A stretch of DNA of 64,000 bases from Gemmatimonadota bacterium (GTDB lineage: Bacteria; Gemmatimonadota; Gemmatimonadetes; Gemmatimonadales; GWC2-71-9), in contig SHZU01000005.1 in assembly GCA_009692115.1 (NCBI GenBank), positions 124,001 through 188,000 on the forward strand. The letters are read 5' to 3'. The notes beneath the pieces are model-generated. The model was given only the letters and a program-made list of their open reading frames with translations, searched no databases and was not told the origin of the DNA. Shown in pieces: positions 1 to 8,779 of the stretch. The first letter of the stretch is position 1. The number at the start of each line of letters is the position of its first letter. Both the position numbers and the translations under genes were made by a program.

Positions 1-412
1 CCAACTCAGGCACATACCGTTCCGCGGGGTCCTCCAGCGACAGTTTGCCGGCGTCCCGAAGCTGAAGAATCGACACGGCGGCAAAACTCTTGCTCATCGA
101 AGCGATCCGAAACACCGTCGACGTGTCCACCAGTGAGCGGGAGGCCAACTCCCGATATCCGGCGACGTTCATGTGAACCACTTTCCCGTCGACGACGATC
201 CCATAGCCGATGCCCGGAACGTGGGTCCGCTCGGCAAACCCGAGCATGATGCGATCGATCGCGGGAAACGCGGTCCGAAGCTTGGCCAGCCGGTCCGGAT
301 CGGCAAACCGTGCCGGTGGCGCCATGCTGCTGGTCGGCGATTGGGCGGCGGCGGGGTTCGATGCGATGACAACGGCTCCGCACCAGACGGCGAACAGTAC
401 GCGATTGGACAT
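1..412 (-). CDS. Serine hydrolase, beta-lactamase class C family (partial, C-terminus outside window)
   Basis: The reading frame starts at ATG 412-410 and stays open to the window edge, so only the first 137 codons are visible. Residues 1-24 look like a signal peptide ending in AAAQ, so the protein is probably exported. The class C/PBP-type active-site tetrad S-x-x-K is present as SMSK at about residues 105-108, followed by the usual helix and 'LQLRDAGKLSLEDP', the segment that normally leads to the 'YxPE' strand. Family members are D-aminopeptidases, esterases or beta-lactamases; the substrate cannot be told from this fragment. The start lies 5 bases after the stop of the upstream ornithine-cyclodeaminase-like gene, so the two are probably co-transcribed. 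Confidence 0.85.
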   Translation of the reverse strand, partial: MSNRVLFAVWCGAVVIASNPAAAQSPTSSMAPPARFADPDRLAKLRTAFPAIDRIMLGFAERTHVPGIGYGIVVDGKVVHMNVAGYRELASRSLVDTSTVFRIASMSKSFAAVSILQLRDAGKLSLEDPAERYVPEL

Positions 413-417
413 GAGGT

Positions 418-1401
418 TTACCATTCGATCAGTTGACCAACGCCTTGCTGCTCTGCTTCGCGGAGGATGAAATCAGCGGCCACCAGGTCCTCGGCCACCA
501 TGCCAAGGGACTTGAAAAGTGTGATGTCCTGGTCCGATGTCCGGCCCGCGACCCGGCCGGTGAGCACGTCGCCGATGGAGCCGAGAATGTGACGCTCATC
601 GACGATGCCGGCTTCTTTGGCCCGGCGGAAGTCGCCCGCGAGTGCCAAGGCGCTGTCCTTGAAGTCGACGAACAGGCGGGTCCGGGCCACTGTGTCGATG
701 TCGATTTCCGACGTGGTTGGAATACTCGATCCGACCACGTTGAGATGCTGGCCGGGTCGAAGCCACCGGGCCTCGAAGAACGGTTCCTTGGCTGCCGTGG
801 TGGTGCAGAGAACGTCGGCCGGGAGGGCCGCCTCTTCCGGGGTCCTGACCGCCGTGATTTCGAGATCATGATGAACCGCCTCGGCGGCGGCGAATGCCGT
901 CGCCCGGGCGAAGTCTCGTCCCCACACCAGCGCCCGTTCGAACTTTCGGACCTGGGTGATGGCCTCGAGATGGGTGTGGGCTTGCTCTCCGTAGCCGAAG
1001 ATGGCCAGGGTCTTGGTGCCGGGCTTTGCCAGCGCGTCGGTCGCGACCGCTGTCGCGGCTGCGGTCCGAATCGCGGTGATCTCGCGACCGTCTAAGATGG
1101 CCCGCGGGGCCCCGTTTGTAGTCTCGAATAGGTGCACAAATCCTTGGTGCGACCCGAACGCCGTCCCGAAGTTACCTGGGAACACCGTCATGATCTTGAT
1201 ACCTAGCCATTCGGGGTCGGCGGTGTAGCCGGGCATCATGCTGAGGAGCCCTCGCCGGTCGGGATGGTACAGCGCTTGGCGGATGGGCTGCACGGCCTGC
1301 TCGGTTGCCACGAGGGTCATGGCCTGCCGCATCAGGTCGGTGCAGCGGCGAATCGGAAGCAGGGCTCGGACGGCGGCGGCATTGAGAACGCGGATTTGCA
1401 T
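418..1401 (-). CDS. Ornithine cyclodeaminase / mu-crystallin family protein
   Basis: 327 residues, the normal length for the OCD/mu-crystallin family of NAD(P)-dependent enzymes (ornithine cyclodeaminase, alanine dehydrogenase, imine reductases). Visible features are the substrate-side lysine region 'GIKIM' near residue 69, 'REITAIRTAAATA' near 106-118, and a dinucleotide-binding turn 'GYGEQA' at 136-141. It would act in the cytoplasm on an amino acid or cyclic imine. Sequence alone does not separate ornithine cyclodeaminase from the other activities. It precedes a secreted serine hydrolase by 5 bases, consistent with use of amino acids released from peptides. The upstream side is a decayed gene. 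Confidence 0.85.
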   Translation of the reverse strand: MQIRVLNAAAVRALLPIRRCTDLMRQAMTLVATEQAVQPIRQALYHPDRRGLLSMMPGYTADPEWLGIKIMTVFPGNFGTAFGSHQGFVHLFETTNGAPRAILDGREITAIRTAAATAVATDALAKPGTKTLAIFGYGEQAHTHLEAITQVRKFERALVWGRDFARATAFAAAEAVHHDLEITAVRTPEEAALPADVLCTTTAAKEPFFEARWLRPGQHLNVVGSSIPTTSEIDIDTVARTRLFVDFKDSALALAGDFRRAKEAGIVDERHILGSIGDVLTGRVAGRTSDQDITLFKSLGMVAEDLVAADFILREAEQQGVGQLIEW

Positions 1402-1419
1402 GCTGGAAAGAGCGGGCTC

Positions 1420-1839
1420 CGGCCAACGGTGTCAAGACGGCCCGCCGTTTGCCCGACAGCTCAAGGTAGGACACGACGGTACCTTCGAGTTTGTTGCCCT
1501 TGATGACGCCGTCGAAGGTGGTCGAGGTCTTCTCGCCGGTGTCGGGATCCGGATAGGGATCGAGCCAGCCGGTCACCGCCGTGCCCTCACAGCGGACGAA
1601 GCTGATCTTGAGGATGCGGGGGTCCGCAGCATCGGATCATCGCTTCGAGGGGTGGTGCCGGCCGGCTCGATGTTGGCCGGCACCATCATGACATCACCGA
1701 CGGCGGTATCGCGTCCGGCAACCAGTGTGAAGACGATCGAGCCGACCCGCCCCGGAACCGGGGTTTCGGGGGCACCGCAGGCCGCCGCCAGCAAGAACAC
1801 CTCGCTCCACCCGATCGTTCGCGTCATATGGATACCCAC
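1420..1839 (-). pseudogene. Frameshifted lipoprotein-like gene
   Basis: Reading from ATG 1839 gives a short lipoprotein-like N-terminus with a cysteine after 'LLAAA', then about 65 residues of plausible protein. Near position 1630 the sensible reading moves to another frame, which continues 'ILKISFVRCEGTAVTGW' and 'FDGVIKGNKLEGT', a beta-rich pattern like small secreted proteins that describe excess binding or tolerance domains. That second frame has a stop just upstream (TGA near 1632), so the two halves cannot be one product without a frameshift. The second half also runs into the start of the next gene without a natural C-terminus, suggesting a second lesion. I could not name the family. 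A sequencing error is possible for the single shift. Confidence 0.5.
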
Positions 1840-1905
1840 CCTCTTTCTCTCAGGACCATAGCTATGGCCAGATGAAGATTAGATGAGACCGGTGAGAAGG
1901 TGGTG

Positions 1906-2961
1906 CTATCTCCAGCGGAAAATTCGGAGGGCCACGGTGAAACAGATAACGAGCCAGGCCATCAAAATGGATAACTGGAGACCGAGATCGGCGAACCCGG
2001 CGCCTTCGAGCATGATGGCGCGAAGCGCGTCATTGACCGCGGTGAGCGGAAGGGCCTTGACGAACGGCTGCATTGCATCGGGAAAATTGGCTGATGAAAA
2101 GAAGACGCCGGACAGCACCCACATGGGGAGCATGGCGAAGTTCATCAACCCGGATGCCGCCTCGACAGTCTTGGGCCGGGCCGCAATCAGGAGCCCAAGA
2201 CCCCCAAAGGCGAGGGAGCCGAGGAGGCAAACCACGGACAGCGTCGCCACCGATCCGCGGAGCGGTACGCCGAACACCACCACGCCAAAGGCGACGAGAG
2301 TGCCGACTTCGACCACGAGTAACGTAAGCCGGGCTAACAGAAACGAGAGCAAGTATTCCGCTCTGGACATCGGAGTGGCGACGAAGCGCTTGAGCAGCTT
2401 CTTTCGGCGCTGGTCGACGACTGTAAATCCGATACCCCACATACTGCTGGCCATCAGATTCATGCCGAGGAGACCCGGGATCAGGAAATCGATATACCGC
2501 GATCCTCGGTCGCGAACGAGCGCGTCGGCGGCGACCACGGGATCTTGGCGCCCGTTGCCCCGCTGCAGGGCATCGTCGACGATCCGCCGGGCGCTGATCG
2601 ACTCGGGGCGGGTGTCGTCAAAGCGGTATTCGACGGTGGTGCCCGTGGTGGCTGCCACGACGAGAGCCACCTTGCCGGTCCGCAGATATCGGATCGCGAC
2701 CGAGTCGTCGAGCAGCTTGACGTCGAGCTGGCGGTCCCGCGTCAATCCGGTGACGATCGCGGCCGCCGCGTCGTTCCGGACCACGGCCACTTTGAGGACC
2801 TCCGGCGGTTTGTTCCGAAAGGCGAGCCCGAGTCCCGCGGCCATGATGATCGGGAAAATGAAAGTCCAGAACATGGCCTCCGGCTCCCGGTAGAACTCCC
2901 GGAACCGGGCCAGGGTCAGCTGGACGATGGCGCGTTCGCGCCAGTGGCGGGCGTCAGCCAT
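1906..2961 (-). CDS. ABC-2 type transporter permease
   Basis: About 351 residues when started at ATG 2961, which overlaps the TGA of the upstream ATPase gene in the string ATGGCTGA; an upstream ATG at 2997 is open but would overlap the ATPase by 44 bases. A first membrane helix ('MFWTFIFPIIMAAGLGLAF') is followed by an extracytoplasmic domain of roughly 110 residues and then a group of five or so hydrophobic helices. This is the DrrB/YhgE-like ABC-2 export layout. It should pair with the ATPase just upstream to export a lipid, drug or peptide; the substrate is unknown. Confidence 0.85.
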   Translation of the reverse strand: MADARHWRERAIVQLTLARFREFYREPEAMFWTFIFPIIMAAGLGLAFRNKPPEVLKVAVVRNDAAAAIVTGLTRDRQLDVKLLDDSVAIRYLRTGKVALVVAATTGTTVEYRFDDTRPESISARRIVDDALQRGNGRQDPVVAADALVRDRGSRYIDFLIPGLLGMNLMASSMWGIGFTVVDQRRKKLLKRFVATPMSRAEYLLSFLLARLTLLVVEVGTLVAFGVVVFGVPLRGSVATLSVVCLLGSLAFGGLGLLIAARPKTVEAASGLMNFAMLPMWVLSGVFFSSANFPDAMQPFVKALPLTAVNDALRAIMLEGAGFADLGLQLSILMAWLVICFTVALRIFRWR

Positions 2962-3901
2962 CGCGGAGGTGCCGTCCGGTGAGATGGACGAAGACATCTT
3001 CGAGCGTCGCGGTATGGGTGACCAAGTCAGCCAACGTGGCGTTGATGCTCGTCAGGTACATCAGCAGCGCGGGAATGGTCTGATGGACTTGGGACACATC
3101 GAGTTGATAGCGGTCATCGACCGCCTTCACCCGGGTGACCCCCGGCAGCGCGCCGAGGGTCGCAAGGTCGGCGGCGCCACTCTCGAGCCGAAATTCGACC
3201 ACGTGTTCGCTGCCGACGAGCCCGATCAGCTCGCGCGGGGTCCCGAGCGCGATGATCTTGCCGTGGTCGACGATGGCCACCCGGTCGCATAGTTGCTCGG
3301 CCTCGTCCATGTAGTGGGTGGTGATCACCACGGTGCGGCCCTCGGCCTTGAACCGGGTGATCAGCTCCCAAAGCTGGCGGCGGGATTGAGGGTCGAGACC
3401 GGTCGTCGGTTCATCGAGGAAGAACAGCTCGGGGTCGCCAACGAGGGCGCAGGCCAGGGCCAGCCGCTGTTTCTGTCCCCCCGAGAGCGAACCCACGCGA
3501 GCATGCCGCTTCTCGCCGAGCTGAACCGCCGCGATGACTTCATCGACCGGGCGGCGGCGGGGATAGAAACTCTGGAACAGCTGCACGGTTTCTTCGACCG
3601 TCAGTTTTTCGGTGAGCTGGGTTTCCTGGAGTGAAATCCCGATCGAGGCGCGGATTTCATCGGGATGTTCCCGATGGGTCATCCCGAGGACTCGGACCTC
3701 GCCTTCGTCGGCCTCGTTCAGCCCCTCGCAGATCTCGATGGTCGTGGTCTTGCCGGCTCCGTTTGGGCCGAGAAGGCCGAAACATTCGCCGCGGCCGACG
3801 GTCAGGTCGAGGCCGGCGACGGCGGTGACGTCGCCGTAGCGTTTGATCAGCCCTCGAATCGCGAGGGCTGGCGTGGCGTCCGCCGACACGAGTGGCTTCA
3901 T
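2954..3901 (-). CDS. ABC transporter ATP-binding protein (DrrA-like)
   Basis: 315 residues from ATG 3901. An in-frame ATG at 4108 exists, but the extra 69 residues overlap the small upstream gene and have no conserved features. Walker A 'GPNGAGKTT' lies at residues 45-53, the signature 'LSGGQKQRL' and Walker B 'ELFFLDEPT' follow with normal spacing, then the H-loop 'TTHYMDEAEQL'. The C-terminal 80 residues are the DrrA-like accessory domain. It energises the permease encoded immediately downstream, whose start overlaps its stop. It is third in a minus-strand operon led by a PadR regulator, a common arrangement for PadR-controlled exporters. Confidence 0.92.
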   Translation of the reverse strand: MKPLVSADATPALAIRGLIKRYGDVTAVAGLDLTVGRGECFGLLGPNGAGKTTTIEICEGLNEADEGEVRVLGMTHREHPDEIRASIGISLQETQLTEKLTVEETVQLFQSFYPRRRPVDEVIAAVQLGEKRHARVGSLSGGQKQRLALACALVGDPELFFLDEPTTGLDPQSRRQLWELITRFKAEGRTVVITTHYMDEAEQLCDRVAIVDHGKIIALGTPRELIGLVGSEHVVEFRLESGAADLATLGALPGVTRVKAVDDRYQLDVSQVHQTIPALLMYLTSINATLADLVTHTATLEDVFVHLTGRHLRDG

Positions 3902-3920
3902 CAAGGGCCGAGAACTGTAA

Positions 3921-4220
3921 CTAGGTGACCCGGGGCTTGGCGAGGGTCTCAGGCTCTTTTTGGGCCAACAGTCGCTCGGTGAAATCAAGGCGATTCTCGA
4001 GCTCGCCGACCCGGGCTTGCAGTTGCTCGACTTCTCCGAGCCGGCCTTCGAGATCGCTCCGAAGGGCGGCCACTTCATCGGCGAGCCCTGAGTCGCCGAG
4101 GCCCCCATCCCATCCGCCCCACTTTCGGGACCAGCGCCGTTTCGACCGGCTGCCCCACAGACTCCATTGAACGGCCGGCACCACCACGAACACGATCAAC
4201 AAAATCGTCCCGACACCCAT
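3921..4220 (-). CDS. Small membrane protein with coiled coil
   Basis: 99 residues: one N-terminal transmembrane helix (about residues 4-22, rich in Val, Ile and Leu), a basic and Trp/Gly-rich linker, then a predicted coiled coil from about residue 45 to 85 with heptad-like Leu and Glu spacing. Size and shape recall PspB-type or small membrane-anchored coiled-coil proteins, but I do not recognise a family with confidence. It lies between the PadR regulator and the ABC ATPase in the same operon, so it may be an accessory subunit or stress partner of the transporter. Confidence 0.7.
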   Translation of the reverse strand: MGVGTILLIVFVVVPAVQWSLWGSRSKRRWSRKWGGWDGGLGDSGLADEVAALRSDLEGRLGEVEQLQARVGELENRLDFTERLLAQKEPETLAKPRVT

Positions 4221-4247
4221 GTCAGCGCTCCCTTTCGCGGAGTGGAG

Positions 4248-4835
4248 TTAGGCTTTTTCCCATTCGCGTTCGATATCATCCGCCGCTTGTTTGAGGATCG
4301 CCACGATCTTGGGCACGGATGGGTGATCGGGTCCCCAACGCCAGGCTCGCTTGTACGTCACCTTCGCGAGGCGGGTGAAGGCGTGATTGAGGTCGGCCAT
4401 GTGGCCGCCGGCGAAGTCCCTGACCGTGTCCTTGACCCGGTCGAAAATGTCGTCGAGGACGGTTTGGTTCTGGTCGAGGAACTGCTCGCCCTCAGGGGTA
4501 ATGTGATAGACCTTCTTGCCGTCCTGATCGGCCGCTTTGACATAGCCTTGGTCTTCGAGGAGCTGAAGCGTCGGGTACACGGTTCCCGCGGAGGGCGTGT
4601 AGCAGCCGCCGAGCCGTTCTTCGAGGGCCTTGATGACCTCGTAGCCGTGGCGGGGCTTTTCCCGGAGCAGGCGGAGAATGACGAACTTGACCTCTCCGGA
4701 CTCGAACATGTGACGTCGGCCTCGGCCCCAGTTCTTGTTCCGGGCGCCGCCTCCGAATTTGAAATCGAACTTGCTCGGGTCGAACGCAAACCCGAAAATT
4801 TCACCTAAACCCCAGTCATCATTGTGTTTAGACAT
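4248..4835 (-). CDS. PadR family transcriptional regulator
   Basis: 195 residues from ATG 4835, preceded by GAGGA; an in-frame ATG at 4910 would start inside the operator region and is unlikely. A poorly conserved, Gly/Asn/Arg-rich 50-residue N-terminus precedes the PadR winged helix: 'VKFVILRLLREKPRHGYEV', then 'TPSAGTVYPTLQLLEDQGYV' and the wing 'KKVYHITPEGEQFL'. A helical C-terminal dimerisation region follows. PadR proteins are ligand-responsive repressors, often of multidrug ABC exporters. It heads an ABC operon on the minus strand and is divergent from a second ABC operon at 5004, so it probably controls both through the palindromes in between. Confidence 0.9.
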   Translation of the reverse strand: MSKHNDDWGLGEIFGFAFDPSKFDFKFGGGARNKNWGRGRRHMFESGEVKFVILRLLREKPRHGYEVIKALEERLGGCYTPSAGTVYPTLQLLEDQGYVKAADQDGKKVYHITPEGEQFLDQNQTVLDDIFDRVKDTVRDFAGGHMADLNHAFTRLAKVTYKRAWRWGPDHPSVPKIVAILKQAADDIEREWEKA

Positions 4836-4883
4836 CCGGTCCTCGCAGTGTAGTGGCGGCGAATCCGAGGTAACGTTAGAGCT

Positions 4884-4897
4884 TACGATATATCGTA
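4884..4897. promoter_or_regulatory. 14-bp perfect palindrome, candidate PadR operator
   Basis: TACGATATATCGTA reads identically on both strands. It lies 49 bases upstream of the padR-like start, in an AT-rich patch that contrasts with the GC-rich surroundings. Position and symmetry suit an autoregulatory dimer-binding site. Binding by this PadR protein is inferred. Confidence 0.55.
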
Positions 4898-4925
4898 CGA
4901 CATGTTTCAACTCAATTCCAGTATC

Positions 4926-4940
4926 GTTTCACGGTGAAAC
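4926..4940. promoter_or_regulatory. Inverted repeat GTTTCAC-G-GTGAAAC, candidate operator for the plus-strand ABC operon
   Basis: Two perfect 7-bp arms flank one central base, 63 bases upstream of the ATPase start at 5004. The half-site GTTTCA also occurs once more at about 4904-4909, between the two palindromes. The site is a candidate second operator for the PadR protein or for another regulator. Confidence 0.5.
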
Positions 4941-5003
4941 TGGCTATCCGATTGGTCCGTAGGCGGGGCACATTCAGTCACCGCACATTCCTGAGGAGTT
5001 ACC

Positions 5004-5971
<968 letters not shown>

Positions 5972-5975
<4 letters not shown>

Positions 5976-6751
5976 GCCTGATCGCCACGAAGGCTTCTGG
6001 ATGGTCGACCGGGTTCGGCAATCTCCTCGACAAGGAGTTGGGCCTCTGGTGGCGGACTCGGCGGTGGTTGGTCCATTTGCTGATGTGGCTCGGTGTCATC
6101 ACCGGGCTCATCCTCCTGGTTTCGCTCGCATCGGGCGGCAACACCATGCCGGCCCGCGGGCTCGACGGGGCCATGAATATCTTTTTTCAGGCTGGTGGCT
6201 TCTTTTCGCTGGTCGGGGCGATCTTGGTGACCCAAGGGGCCATCGTCGGAGAGCGGTCGTACGGGACCGCTGCCTGGGTGCTGACGAAGCCGACGACGCG
6301 GAAGGCCTTCGTTCTCTCGAAATTCGTCGGGATTACCGGCACCTTCCTGCTGCTGTCGTTAGTCGTCCCGGCGGTGGCCACCCTGATTGTCTGTCAGGTT
6401 CTCTGGGGCTTGCTGCCCGGCCTCGACCACTTCGGCGAGGCGATCGGGATCCTGGCACTGCACCAGACGTTCTATATCGCCCTCACGTTGATGCTGGGCA
6501 CGTTGTTTCCATCCCGGGGGCCAGTGGGCGGACTGGCGCTGGGGTTCTGGGTGGCGGGCAATATCCTTTCGAACTTCGCGCCGGAGTGGCTCACCATGGC
6601 GATGCCGTGGAACCTGGCCCGGGCGGCGAGCGCCATTGCGTTGTGGAATCCGGTGGGGGTACCGCTCTGGATTCCCGCGACCACCACCGCCGTCCTCATT
6701 GGGGTGATGTTGCTGGTGGCCCTTTGGCGGTTCGAACGGGAAGAGTTCTAG
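5972..6751 (+). CDS. ABC-2 type permease
   Basis: 259 residues with about six hydrophobic helices and the cytoplasmic motif region 'GERSYGTAAWVLTKP', characteristic of ABC-2 permeases (COG1277-like: insertion of the transporter is followed by 'GE...GT...L..P'). The start codon overlaps the ATPase stop in ATGA, so translation is coupled. It forms the membrane part of the second exporter at this locus. After it, about 190 bases without a gene precede the next operon; I see no convincing terminator or promoter there. Confidence 0.87.
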
Positions 6752-6943
6752 TGCCCCTGGGTTGTTACCTCCCCGTGGCCGATTCTTGCAGGGACGTGAC
6801 AGAGGGTTCCTAGTTTGAAGGTCAGAAGTATTTGCCTCGCCGTTCCCCGTACATAACGACCTCGCCGGTACCCCGTGGTGGCCTCACGCCGATCCGAGCG
6901 GGAGCGTAGATTTCCGCCAACTTCTCACCAGGGCCTCACACCG

Positions 6944-8779
6944 ATGCGCCGGGACATGCTGCTCTCTGTAGTTTTGCTCTTCGTTACCGACCCACTCCCA
7001 GCCCAGTCCACTCGCTCAGACTACATCCAGCGGACGGAAATGATTCGGATGCGGGACGGGACCAAGCTCTACACGGAAATTTTCACCCCCGCTACCCGAT
7101 CGGGCCCGCTGCCAGTCCTGATCGAGCGAACTCCGTACAATGCCCGCCAGGTCGGGCCCCGGCTGGCAAACCGTTATCAGTTGCTGGCCGACGAGGGCTA
7201 CATTTTCGTGTTCCAGGACATTCGGGGGAAGTACCAGTCCGAGGGAACGTTCATGATGATCCGGCCGCCCCGCGACCCGAAACGCGGCGAGACGGTCGAC
7301 GAGGGCACCGATACCAACGACACCATTGATTGGGTTCTGGCCAATGTGCCCGGGCACAACGGCCGAGCCGGGATGGTCGGCATTTCGTACGGTGGTTGGC
7401 TCACCATGATGGCCCTGGTCGAGCCCCACCCGGCGCTCAAGGCGGCCTCACCGCAAGCCTCGCCAGACGACATGTACCTGGGCGACGACTTTCACCACAA
7501 CGGGGCGTTTCGGTTGAGCTATGGCTTCGAATACGTGGCCAACCTGGAAGCTGGGCGGATCAGTGAGCCCTTCAAGTTCGACCGGTTCGACACCTTCGAA
7601 TGGTTCCTCCGGTTGGGTGGGCTCGCCAACGTGGACCAGCGCTACTTCCAGGGCAAACGCCCCACCTGGACCGACTTTGAAAGCCACCCGAACTTCGACG
7701 ACTTTTGGCAGCGGCGCAAAGTTCGACCGGTGTTCGCGAACAAACCCGTCACGGTTCCAACCCTGACGGTGGCCGGGTGGTGGGACCAGGAAGACTTCTA
7801 CGGCCCCCTGACGATTTACCGGGCCATGGAGCCCAATGACACCAAGGGCATCAATCATCTGGTGATCGGCCCATGGAACCACGGGGGATGGTCTCGCGGT
7901 GATGGGAATCGCCTCGGGCCGATTCAGTTCGGGAGCAACACCGCCGCCTGGTTCCGGGAAACAGTCGAGGCGCCCTGGTTTGCGTATTGGCTCAAAGACA
8001 AAGGCAAGCTGGATCTTCCTGAGGCGTTGACGTTTCGGCCCGGCGCCAATCAATGGCAGCGGCACGAGACCTGGCCGCCGCGCCAGAGCGTGACGTCGAA
8101 GCAGCTCTACTTTCAAGCGGCCGGCGGTTTGTCGTGGAGCAAGCCCACGGCACCGGCTGCCTTCGACAGCTACGTTTCCGACCCGGCTCGTCCGGTGCCC
8201 TATCGGCAGCGGCCCATTACCCCGCTGTACGGAGGTCCGGTGGCCTCGACGTGGCCGATCTGGCAGGTGGACGATCAGCGCCACAGCCACCTTCGACCCG
8301 ATGTCTTGAGTTTTGAGACTGAGCCGTTAACGGACGCGGTTACCCTGAGCGGGGATGTGATGGCCAAGCTCTTCGCTTCGACAACGGGGACCGACGCGGA
8401 CTGGATCGTCAAGTTGATCGACGTCTATCCGAACGATTACCCCGCCGACCCGAAGATGGGTGGCTACCAACTGATGATCGCGGGGGACGTATTCCGGGCC
8501 AGGTTCCGGGCCAGCTACGAGCGGCCGGCCGCCGTCGTGGCCAACCAAGTCACCCCCTACACCATCGACCTCCACGGCGCCGACTACACCTTCCTCAAGG
8601 GCCATCGAATCATGGTTCAGGTCCAAAGTACGTGGTTTCCGCTGATCGACCGAAACCCGCAGAAGTTCGTGCCCAATATCTATCGCGCCAAGGACGCCGA
8701 TTTCATGTCGGCGACGCAGCGGATTTTTCGATCCGGGCGGTACCCATCCCATCTCGACGTGTCGGTGGTGACGCCATGA
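6944..8779 (+). CDS. CocE/NonD family hydrolase (X-Pro dipeptidyl-peptidase-like), copy 1
   Basis: 611 residues from ATG 6944, chosen because a clear signal peptide ('LLSVVLLFVTDPLPAQ') follows; the frame is open further upstream without conserved sequence. The S15 alpha/beta-hydrolase fold shows 'RTPYNARQ', the oxyanion region 'FQDIRGKYQSEG', and the nucleophile elbow 'GISYGGW'; the C-terminal third is the jelly-roll X-Pro C domain. Members cleave esters, amides or N-terminal X-Pro dipeptides, and with a signal peptide this one works outside the cytoplasm. It heads a five-gene operon and is followed by a close paralogue whose ATG overlaps its stop. Confidence 0.9.
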   Translation: MRRDMLLSVVLLFVTDPLPAQSTRSDYIQRTEMIRMRDGTKLYTEIFTPATRSGPLPVLIERTPYNARQVGPRLANRYQLLADEGYIFVFQDIRGKYQSEGTFMMIRPPRDPKRGETVDEGTDTNDTIDWVLANVPGHNGRAGMVGISYGGWLTMMALVEPHPALKAASPQASPDDMYLGDDFHHNGAFRLSYGFEYVANLEAGRISEPFKFDRFDTFEWFLRLGGLANVDQRYFQGKRPTWTDFESHPNFDDFWQRRKVRPVFANKPVTVPTLTVAGWWDQEDFYGPLTIYRAMEPNDTKGINHLVIGPWNHGGWSRGDGNRLGPIQFGSNTAAWFRETVEAPWFAYWLKDKGKLDLPEALTFRPGANQWQRHETWPPRQSVTSKQLYFQAAGGLSWSKPTAPAAFDSYVSDPARPVPYRQRPITPLYGGPVASTWPIWQVDDQRHSHLRPDVLSFETEPLTDAVTLSGDVMAKLFASTTGTDADWIVKLIDVYPNDYPADPKMGGYQLMIAGDVFRARFRASYERPAAVVANQVTPYTIDLHGADYTFLKGHRIMVQVQSTWFPLIDRNPQKFVPNIYRAKDADFMSATQRIFRSGRYPSHLDVSVVTP

